A stretch of DNA of 64,000 nucleotides, taken from positions 117,383,898 to 117,447,897 of the forward strand of contig NC_050105.1 in the NCBI RefSeq assembly GCF_902167145.1, written 5' to 3'. Shown here in pieces: positions 55,181 through 64,000 of the stretch. The notes beneath the pieces are model-generated. The model did no database searches. It was not told where the DNA came from and saw nothing but the letters and a program-made list of their open reading frames with translations. Positions within the stretch are counted from its first letter, which is position 1. Each line of letters starts with the position of its first letter. Source of the DNA: Zea mays. Its lineage: Eukaryota > Streptophyta > Magnoliopsida > Poales > Poaceae. A program made the translations under genes and the position numbers.

Positions 55181-56499
55181 TGAAAGTCGCCTAGAGGGGG
55201 GGGGGTGAATAGGGCGAATCTGAAATTTACAAACTTAATCACAACTACAAGCCGGGTTAGCGTTAGAAATAGAAACAAGTCCGAGAGAGAGGGCGCAAAA
55301 CAAATCGTGAGCGAATAAAGAGCGAGACACGATGATTTGTTTTACCGAGGTTCAGTTCTTGCAAACCTACTCCCCGTTGAGGTGGTCACGAAGACCGGGT
55401 CTCTTTCAACCCTTTTCCTCTCTCAAACGGTCACTTAGACCGAGTGAGCTTCTCTTCTCAATCAATTGGAACACGAAGTTCCCGCAAGGATCACCACACG
55501 ATTGGTGTCTCTTGCCTCAATTACAAGTGAGTTTGATCTCAAGAAAGAATGAGAAAGAAGCAATCCAAGTGCAAGAGCTCAAAAGAACATAACAAATCTC
55601 TCTCACTAATCACTAAAGCTTTGTGTGGAGTTGGGAGAGGATTTGATCACTTGGGTGTGTCTAGAATTGAATGCTAGAGCTCTTGTAAGTAGTTGGAAGG
55701 TGGAAAACTTGGATGACTTGAATGTGGGGTGGTTGGAGGTATTTATAACCCCAACCACCAAACTAGCCGTTTGGTGGAGGCTTCTGTCGCATGGCGCACC
55801 GGACAGTCTGGTGCGCCACCGGACACTGTACGGTGCGCCAGCCACGTCACCTGGCCGTTGGGTTCCGACCGTTGGAGCTCTGTCTTGTGGGCCCGCCTGG
55901 CTGCCCGGTGGCGCACCGGACAAGTCCTGTAGACTGTCCGGTGTGCCACCCGCGCGTGCACTGCTCCTCTGTGTGCGCAGGCGCGCATTTAATGCGTTGT
56001 AGTCGACCGTTGCGCGCGAAGTAGCCGTTGCTCCGCTGGCTCACCGGACAGTCCGGTGTGCACCGGACATGTCCGGTGAATTTTAGCGGAGCGGATTTCC
56101 GAAGCTGGCGAGTTCAGAGTCGCTCTCCCATGGGGCACCGGACACTGTCCGGTGGTACACCGAACAGTCCGGTGAATTATAGTGAAGCGCCTTTGAGAAT
56201 TCCCGAAGGTGCGAAGTTTAGCTTGGAGTCCCCTGGTGCACCGGACACTGTCCGGTGGTGCACCGGACACTTTCTGGTGGCATACCGGACAGTCCGGTGC
56301 GCTAGACCAGGGCACACTTCGGTTGTCCCTTGCTCTCTTTGTTTGAACCCTTTTCTTGGTCTTTTTATTGGCTTAGTGTGAATCTTTGGCACCTGTAGTA
56401 CTTATAGACTAGAGCAAACTAGTTAGTCCAATTATTTGTGTTGGGCAATTCAACCACCAAAATCAATTAAGAAATAGGTGTAAGCCTAATTCCCTTTCA
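55181..56499 (-). repeat. S3 3' LTR
   Basis: 1319 bp, beginning TGAAAGTCGCC and ending TTCCCTTTCA on the plus strand. It has a minus-strand TATA box (GTTATAAATAC, about 55738-55748) and palindromes at 55795-55840, 56040-56080, 56143-56175 and 56237-56300. Confidence 0.94.
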
Positions 56500-57302
56500 A
56501 TCTCCCCCTTTTTGGTGATTGATGCCAACACAAACCAAAGCAAGTATAGAAGTGCATAATTGAACTAGTTTGCATAATGTAAGTGCAAAGCTTACTTAGA
56601 ATTGAGCCAATATAAATACTTATAAGATACACATGGATTGTTTCTTTAATTTTAACATTTTGGACCACGCTTGCACCACTTGTTTTGTTTTTGCAAATTC
56701 TTTTGTAAATCCTTTTCAAAGTCCTTTTGCAAATAGTCAAAGGTAAATGAATAAGATTTTGTGAAGCATTTACAAGATTTGAAATTTTCTCCCCCTGTTT
56801 CAAATGCTTTTCCTTTGACTAAACAAAACTCCCCCTCAATGAAATTCTCCTCTAAGTGTTCAAGAGGGTTTTAAGATATCAATTTTGAAAATACTACTTT
56901 CTCCCCCTTTAGAACACAATGAGATACCAATTTGAAAATCATATTTTAAAATTAGGTGGTGGTGCGGTCCTTTTGCTTTGGGCTAATACTTTCTCCCCCT
57001 TTGGCATGAAGCGCCAAAAACGGATACTTTGAGTGAAATATAAGCTCTTTCTCTAACTACTTTCTCCCCTTTGGCAAATAAACATATGAATAAAGATTAT
57101 ACCAAAGATGGAGAGTTGCTCGGAGCGACAACGAAGGATGAGTTGATGGAGCAGAGTGGAAGCCTTTGTCTTCGCCGAAGACTCCAATTCCCTTTCAATA
57201 CACCTATGACTTGGTTTAAAATTCACTTTAAAACACATTAGTCATAGCATATATGAAAGAGACATGATCAAAGGTATATGAATAAGCTATGTGAGCAAAA
57301 CA
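56500..57302 (-). other. S3 3' non-coding region with repeated purine tracts
   Basis: On the minus strand, PPT-like AGGGGGAGA or similar runs occur near 56502-56515 (the one beside the LTR), 56788-56797, 56828-56836, 56900-56910, 56990-57001 and 57061-57070. No gene. Repeated internal purine tracts are typical of Sireviruses. Confidence 0.75.
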
Positions 57303-58990
57303 TCAAAAGAAATTTCTAGAATCGAGAATATTTAGCTCATGCCTAAGTTTGTTAAAGGTTTGTTCATCTAGTGGCTTGGTAAAGATATCGGCTAATTGAT
57401 CTTTAGTGTTAATATACGCAATCTCGATATCTCCCTTTTATTGGTGATCCCTTAGAAAATGATACCGAATGGCTATGTGTTTAGTGCGGCTATGCTCAAC
57501 GGGATTATCCGCCATGCGGATTGCACTCTCATTATCACATAGAAGAGGAACTTTGGTTAATTTGTAACCGTAGTCCCTAAGGGTTTGCCTCATCCAAAGT
57601 AGTTGCGCGCAACAATGACCTGCGGCAATGTACTCGGCTTCGACGGTAGAAAGAGCTATGGAATTTTGCTTCTTTGAAGCCCAAGACACCAAGGATCTTC
57701 CCAAGAACTGGCAAGTCCCCGATGTGCTCTTTCTATTGATCTTACACCCCACCCAATCGGCATTGGAATAACCAATTAAATCAAATATGTATCCCCGAGG
57801 GTACCAAAGCCCAAACTTAGGAGTATAAGCCAAATATCTCAAGATTCGTTTTACGGCCGTAAGGTGAGCTTCCTTAGGGTCGGCTTGGAATCTTGCACAC
57901 ATGCATACGGAAAGCATAATATCCGGTCGAGATGCACATAAATAGAGTAAAGAGCCTATCATCGACCGGTATACCTTTTGATCGACGGATTTACCTTCCG
58001 TGTCGAGGTCGAGATGCCCATTGGTTCCCATGGGTGTCTTGATGGGCTTGGCATCCTTCATCCCAAACTTGTTTAGAATGTCTTGAGTATACTTCGTTTG
58101 GCTAATGAAGGTGCCCTCTTGGAGTTGCTTCACTTGAAATCCTAAGAAATACTTCAACTCCCCCATCATCGACATCTCGAATTTTTGTGTCATGATCCTA
58201 CTAAATTCTTCACATGTAGATTCGTTAGTAGACCCAAATATAATGTCATCAACATAAATTTGGCATACAAACAAATCATTGTCAAGAGTTTTAGTAAATA
58301 AAGTAGGATCGGCCTTTCCGACTTTGAATCCATTAGTGATAAGAAAATCTCTAAGGCATTCATACCATTCTCTTGGGGCTTGCTTGAGCCCATAAAGCGC
58401 CTTAGAGAGCTTATATACATGGTTAGGGTACTCACTATCTTCAAAGCCGGGAGGTTGCTCAACATAGACCTCTTCCTTGATGGGTCCATTGAGGAAGGCA
58501 CTCTTCACATCCATTTGGTAAAGCTTGAAGCCATGGTAAGTAGCATAGGCTAATAATATACGAATTGACTCAAGCCTAGCTACGGGTGCATAGGTTTCAC
58601 CGAAATCCAAACCTTCAACTTGTGAGTATCCTTTGGCCACAAGTCGGGCTTTGTTCCTTGTCACCACACCATGCTCATCTTGCTTGTTGCGGAAAACCCA
58701 TTTGGTTCCTACAACATTTTGATTAGGACATGGAACCAAATTCCATACCTCGTTCCTAGTGAAGTTGTTGAGCTCCTCTTGCATCGCCACCACCCAATCC
58801 GAATCTTGTAGTGCTTCCTCTACCCTGTGTGGCTCAATAGAGGAAACAAAAGAATAATGCTCACAAAAATGTGCAACACGAGATCTAGTGGTTACCCCCT
58901 TATGAATGTCGCCGAGGATGGTGTCGACGGGGTGATCTCGTTGGATTGCTTGGTGGACTCTTGGGTGTGGTGCCTTGGTTCTTCATCCTC
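57303..58990 (-). pseudogene. S3 pol: reverse transcriptase and RNase H
   Basis: Open from about 58990 to 57438 in one frame: [13 protein letters not shown] linker, [54 protein letters not shown], and catalytic YVDDIIFGS. RNase H has [25 protein letters not shown] and [14 protein letters not shown] at 57438-57440 ends the frame, and the remaining family-typical C terminus (ADIFTKPLDEQTF) continues in frame to a stop at 57303-57305. RT and RNase H copy the RNA into cDNA. This is the best-preserved RT of the three Sireviruses. Confidence 0.92.
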
Positions 58991-60097
58991 CTTGTCTTGA
59001 TCAATTTCATCTCCCCCTTGATCATTGCCGTCATCTCTAGGTGGATCATCTTGTTGATCTTCTCCTTCATCAACTTGAGCCTCATCCTCATTTTGAGTTG
59101 GTGGAGATGTTTGCGTGGAGGAGGATGGTTGATCTTGTGCATTTGGAGGCTCTTCGGATTCCTTAGGACACACATCCCCAATGGACATGTTCCTTAGAGC
59201 GATGCACGGAGCCTCTTCATCACCTATCTCATCAAGATCAACTTGCTCTACTTGAGAGCCGTTAGTCTCATCAAACACAACGTCACAAGAAACTTCAACT
59301 TGTCCAGAGGACTTGTTAAAGACTCTATATGCCCTTGTGTTTGAATCATATCCTAGTAAAAAGCCTTCTACCGTCTTAGGAGAAAATTTAGATTTTCTAC
59401 CTCTTTTAACAAGAATAAAGCATTTGCTACCAAAGACTCTAAAGTATGAAATATTGGGCTTTTTACCGGTTAGGAGTTCGTATGATGTCTTCTTGAGGAT
59501 TCGGTGTAGATACAATCGGTTGATGGCGTAGCAGGCGGTGTTGACCGCCTCGGCCCAAAACCGATCCGAGGTCTTGTACTCATCAAGCATGGTCCTTGCC
59601 ATGTCCAATAGAGTTCTATTCTTCCTCTCCACTACACCATTTTGTTGTGGCGTGTAGGGAGAAGAGAACTCATGCTTGATGCCCTCCTCCTCAAGGAAGC
59701 CTTCAATTTGAGAGTTCTTGAACTCCGTCCCGTTGTCGCTTCTAATTTTCTTGATCCTTAAGCCGAACTCATTTTGAGCCCGTCTCAAGAATCCTTTTAA
59801 GGTCTCTTGGGTATGAGATTTTTCCTGCAAAAAGAATACCCAAGTGAAGCGAGAATACTCATCCACAATAACTAGACAGTACTTACTCCCGCCGATGCTT
59901 ATGTAAGCAATCGGGCCGAATAGGTCCATGTGTAGGAGCTCCAGTGGCCTGTTAGTCGTCATGATGTTCTTATGTGGATGATGAACACCAACTTGCTTTC
60001 CTGCTTGGCATGCGCTACAAATCCTGTCTTTCTCAAAATGAACATTTGTTAATCCTAAAATGTGCTCTCCCTTCAGAAGCTTATGAAGATTCTTCAT
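58892..60097 (-). pseudogene. S3 pol: integrase
   Basis: A 401-codon frame with the end of the HHCC finger (CSACQAGKQ), DLFGPIAYISIGGSKYCLVI, SDNGTEFKNSQ and QNGVVERKNRTLLDMARTML for the DDE core. The copia C-terminal region follows (FRVFGSKCFILVKRG, GFLLGYDSNTRAYRVFNKSS) and an acidic Gln/Asp linker. A frameshift in the linker (about 58970-59000) separates it from RT. A TAG near 60123 separates it from the protease segment. Confidence 0.92.
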
Positions 60098-60121
60098 TCC
60101 AACATGGGCTAGTCGGCGGTG

Positions 60122-60540
60122 CTAGAGCCACCCCATGTTAGTCTTAGCAATTAAGCAAGTGTCGAGTTCAGCTCTATCAAAGTCTACCAAGTATAGCTGA
60201 CCCTCTAACACTCCCTTAAATGGTATTGAATCATCACTTCTTCTAAAGACAGTGACACCTACATCAGTAAAAAGACAGCTGTAGCCCATTTGACATAATT
60301 GAGATACGGAAAGCAAATTGTAATCTAATGAATCAACAAGAAAAACATTGGAAATGGAATGGTCAGGTGATATAGCAATTTTACCCAATCCTTTGACCAA
60401 ACCTTGATTTCCATCCCCGAATGTGATAGCTCGTTGGGGATCTTGGTTTTTTCATAGGAGGAGAACATTTTCTTCTCCCCTGTCATGTGGTTTGTGCACC
60501 CGCTATCGATGATCCAACTTGAGCCCCCGGATGCATAAAC
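60122..60540 (-). pseudogene. S3 pol: protease
   Basis: It begins VYASGG after the acceptor-like CTTGTTTTGTAG that follows the Gag stop; +1 relative to Gag. Active site DSGCTNHMTG. A one-base loss in an A run near 60450 shifts the frame. From 60400 it is open to the TAG near 60123. Confidence 0.85.
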
Positions 60541-60553
60541 CTACAAAACAAGT

Positions 60554-63191
60554 TTAGTTCTTGGTTTTAGGTACCCAAACAGTTTTGGGTCCTTTGGCAT
60601 TAGATACAAGAACTTTGGTTACCCAAACACAAGTCTTTGATCCCTTGTGTTTGCCCCCAACAAACTTGGCAACTACCTTGCCGGATTTGTTAGTCAAGAC
60701 ATAAGATGCATCAAAGGTTTTAAATGAAATGCTATGATCATTTGATGCAATAGGGGTTTTCTTCTTAGGCAACTTGGCACGGGTTGGTTGCCTAGAGCTA
60801 GATGTCTCACCCTTATACATAAAAGCATGATTTGGGCCAGAGTGAGACTTCCTAGAATGATTTCTCCTAATTTTGCTCTCGGGATAACCGGCAGGGTACA
60901 AAATGTAACCCTCGTTATCCTGAGGCATGGGAGCCTTGCCCTTAACAAAGTTGGACAATTTCTTAGGAGGGGCATTAAGTTTGACATTGCCTCCCTGTTG
61001 GAAGCCAATGCCATCCTTAATGCCAGGGCGTCTCCCATTATAAAGCATGCTACGAGCAAACTTAAATTTTTCATTTTCTAGTTCATGCTCGGCAATTTTA
61101 GCATCTAACTTAGCTATATGATCATTTTGTTGTTTAATCATGGAAAGGTGATCATGTATAGCATTAACATCAACATCTCTACATCTAGTGCAAATAGTGA
61201 CATGCTCAGTGGTAGATGTAGAGGGTTTGCAAGAATTAAGTTCAACAATCTTAGCACGCAATATATCATTTTTATCTCTAAGATCGGAAATTGTAACATT
61301 GCAAACATCTAATTCTTTAACCTTAGCAAGCAATTTTTCATTTTCATTTCTAAGGCTAGCAAGAGAAATGTTTAATTCTTCAATCTTAGCAAGCAAATCA
61401 TCATTATTATTTCTAAGATTGGGAATTGAAACATCACAAGCATTTAAATCAACCTTAGCAATTAATTTTGCATTCTCATTTCTAAGGTTATCAATAGTCT
61501 CATGGCAAGTGCTTAGCTCACTAGATAATTTTCACATTTTTCTACTTCTAGAGCATAAGCATTTTTAACCTTAACATGTTTTTTGTTTTCTTTAATAAGG
61601 AAGTCCTCTTGGGTGTCCAAGAGATCATCCTTCTCATGAATGGCACTAATCAATTCATTTAATTTTTCCTTTTGTTGCATGTTTAGGTTGGCAAAAAGAA
61701 TGCGCAAGCTATCCTCCTCATTACTAGCATTATCCTCATCGCTAGAGGTTTCATATTTGGTGGAGGATCTTGATTTTACCTTCTTCCTTTTGCCGTCCTT
61801 TGCCATGAGGCACTTGTGGCCGACGTTGGGGAAGAGAAGTCCCTTGGTGACGGCGATGTTTGCGGCGTCCTCGTCGGAGAAGGAGTCAGTGGAGCTTTCA
61901 TCGGAGTCCCACTCCCGGCAAACATGGGCATCGCCGCCCTTCTTCTTGTAGTACTTCTTCTTCTCCTTTCTTCTCCCCTTCTTGTCGTTGCCCCTGTCAC
62001 TGTCACTAGAAATAGGACATTTTGCAATAAAATGACCGAGCTTACCACATTTGTAGCAAACTTTCTTGGAGCGGGGCTTGTAATCTTTCCCCCTCCTTTG
62101 CTTGAGGATTTGGCGGAAGCTTTTGATGATGAGCGCCATTTCCTCATTGTCGAGCTTGGAGGCGTCGATGGGTGTTCTACTCGATGTAGACTCCTCCTTC
62201 TTCTCCTCTGTCGCTTTAAATGGTTATGCTTCGGACGTGGAGGGGCCATCAAGCTCGTTGATCTTCTTTGAGCCTTTGATCATCAATTCAAAGCTCACAA
62301 AATTCCCGATTACTTCCTCGGGAGTCATTAGTGTATATCTAGGATTGCCACGAATTAGTTGAACTTGAGTAGGGTTAAGGAAAACAAGTGATCTTAGAAT
62401 AACCTTAACCATTTCGTGGTCATCCCATTTTTTGCTCCCGAGGTTGCGCACTTGGTTCACCAAGGTTTTGAGCCGGTTGTACATGTCTTGTGGCTCCTCC
62501 CCTTGGTGAAGTCGGAAGCGACCTAGCTCCCCCTCGATCGTTTCCCGTTTGGTGATTTTGGTCACCTCATCTCCTTCGTGCGCGGTCTTTAGCGTGTCCC
62601 AAATCTCCTTGGCACCTTTCAACCCTTGCACTTTATTATACTCCTCTCGACTTAGAGAGGCGAGGAGTATAGTTGAGGCTTGGGAGTTGAAGTGTTGGAT
62701 TTGGGCCACTTTGTCCTCATCATAATCTTCATCCCCTACGGATGGTACCTGTACACCAAACTCAACAATATCCCATATACTTTTGTGGAATGAGGTTAGG
62801 TGAAATCGCATCAAATCACTCAACCTAGCATAATCTTCACCATCAAACGTTGGTGGTTTGCCTAATGGGACGGAAAGTAAAAATGTATGTTTAGGAATGC
62901 GAGGATAGCATAGGGGGATCTTACTAAACTTCTTTCGCTCATGGCGCTTAGAAGTGATGGACGGCGTGTCGGAGCCGGAGGTGGATGGTGATGAGGTGTC
63001 GGTCTCGTAGTAGACCACCTTCCGCATCTTCTTCTTGTCACCGCTCCGACGTGACTTATGTGAAGGGGATTCCTTCTCCTTCCCCTTCCCTTTGTTGTAG
63101 GACCCTCCCGATATGATGGAGCCTTCCCGAGGCTTGTACCGGGCTTCTCGCCGGTCACCATTTCCTTCTTGGCGTGATCTCCCGACATCAC
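60554..63191 (-). pseudogene. S3 Gag (broken)
   Basis: The start is MMSGDHAKK at 63191. A frameshift near 63040 leads into the Gag domain (VPLGKPPTFDGEDYARLSDL). TAA at 62224-62226 follows, then the CCHC knuckle CYKCGKLGHFIAKC. A one-base loss near 61530 precedes the coiled coil with LRNEN/LAKIEELN repeats (61396-61220), one repeat longer than in S1. It ends TVWVPKTKN. Confidence 0.88.
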
Positions 63192-63222
63192 TTCGAGCAG
63201 TTAGGCTCTAATTAAGCACCGT

Positions 63223-63234
63223 GCTCTGATACCA
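63223..63234 (-). promoter_or_regulatory. S3 primer binding site
   Basis: The minus strand reads TGGTATCAGAGC two bases inside the LTR. Confidence 0.93.
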
Positions 63235-63236
63235 AT

Positions 63237-64000
63237 TGAAAGTCGCCTAGAGGGGGGGGGGGTGAATAGGGCGAATCTGAAATTTACAAACTTAATCACA
63301 ACTACAAGCCGGGTTAGCGTTAGAAATAGAAACGAGTCCGAGAGAGAGGGCGCAAAACAAATCGTGAGCGAATAAAGAGCGAGACACGATGATTTGTTTT
63401 ACCGAGGTTCGGTTCTTGCAAACCTACTCCCCGTTGAGGTGGTCACGAAGACCGGGTCTCTTTCAACCCTTTCCCTCTCTCAAACGGTCACTTAGACCGA
63501 GTGGGCTTCTCTTCTCAATCAATTGGAACATGAAGTTCCCACAAGGATCACCACACGATTGGTGTCTCTTGCCTCAATTACAAGTGAGTTTGATCTCAAG
63601 AAAGAATGAGAAAGAAGCAATCCAAGTGCAAGAGCTCAAAAGAACACAACAAATCTCTCTCACTAATCACTAAAGCTTTGTGTGGAGTTGGGAGAGGATT
63701 TGATCACTTGGGTGTGTCTAGAATTGAATGCTAGAACTCTTGTAAGTAGTTGGAAGGTGGAATACTTGGATGACTTGAATGTGGGGTGGTTGGGGGTATT
63801 TATAACCCCAACCACCAAACTAGCCGTTTGGTGGAGGCTTCTGTCGCATGGCGCACCGGACAGTCCGGTGCACCACCGGACACTGTCCGGTGCGCCAGCC
63901 ACGTCACCTGGCCGTTGGGTTCCGACCGTTGGAGCTCTGTCTTGTGGGCCCGCCTGGCTATCCGGTGGCGCACCGGACAAGTCCTGTAGACTGTCCGGTG
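63237..64000 (-). repeat. S3 5' LTR (partial)
   Basis: It begins TGAAAGTCGCC and is nearly identical to the 3' LTR (55181 onward) over the 764 bp visible, with scattered differences. A TATA box lies at about 63796-63806. The window ends within the palindrome zone. Confidence 0.93.

Larger units (their letters stand above)
55181..64000 (-). mobile_element. Sirevirus S3 (Ty1/copia), right LTR cut by window end
   Basis: A minus-strand element with 3' LTR 55181-56499, purine-tract region, pol, Gag, PBS and the start of the 5' LTR at 63237. Gene order and sequence closely match S1. It has all domains, but with several frameshifts and stops. It lies three bases after the end of LTR G; its right duplication is outside the window. 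Confidence 0.93.

Overview
The window looks like intergenic DNA from a large grass genome, most likely maize (Zea mays) or a close relative. This rests on Opie/Ji-like Sirevirus (Ty1/copia) elements whose LTRs carry repeated CACCGGACTGTCCGGTG-type palindromes, on Tekay/Del-like Ty3/gypsy elements with multi-kilobase GC-rich LTRs, and on nested insertions with 5-bp target-site duplications. Family names are inferred from sequence style; no database was searched. Only one ordinary host gene is convincing.

Layout. (1) 1-19235: Sirevirus S1, minus strand, left end outside the window, split at 998/13924 by a complete Tekay-like chromovirus, E2 (999-13923, minus, TSD tgctt). (2) 19236-21660: a short unassigned stretch, a non-autonomous hAT-like element carrying a gene-like insert (19401-20496), an unassigned stretch and an LTR-like segment (21073-21659). 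(3) 21660-about 45360: remnant F, plus strand, with a gypsy-type ORF that appears to contain introns. It is split at 23255/43061 by Sirevirus S2 (23256-43060, plus, TSD gaaac). S2 holds gypsy element G2 (28346-40776, plus, TSD ttccc), and G2 holds a solo Sirevirus LTR (34511-35770, TSD cttcc), making a four-level nest. (4) 45360-51111: a low-copy island with two Tourist-like MITEs, a decayed LINE (minus) and an intact two-exon NDR1/HIN1-like gene (48892-49712, minus). (5) 51112-55177: a Del/Tekay-type LTR (plus) with smaller insertions. (6) 55181-64000: Sirevirus S3 (minus), its right LTR cut by the window end.

Most coding regions belong to retroelements and are broken. G2 keeps its reading frame but has 13 in-frame stops, ten of them TAG and none TAA, as expected from deamination at CAG (CHG) sites. 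S2 has no RT/RNase H. S1 keeps an uninterrupted 878-aa Gag.

The most unusual signals are these. (a) Two different gypsy-type elements carry an ORF whose first residues resemble the histone H3 tail: MARLRHTARKS in E2 and, just after a disrupted start, ARIKQTAR in F. (b) In E2 and G2 every ORF1 and gag ATG directly follows a splice-acceptor-like AG. (c) Three Tekay/Del-type LTRs share a small acidic exon-like block ending in AG|GCAAGT. Together these suggest a spliced leader architecture with a chromatin-mimicking accessory protein. All of this is inference from sequence and needs transcript evidence.
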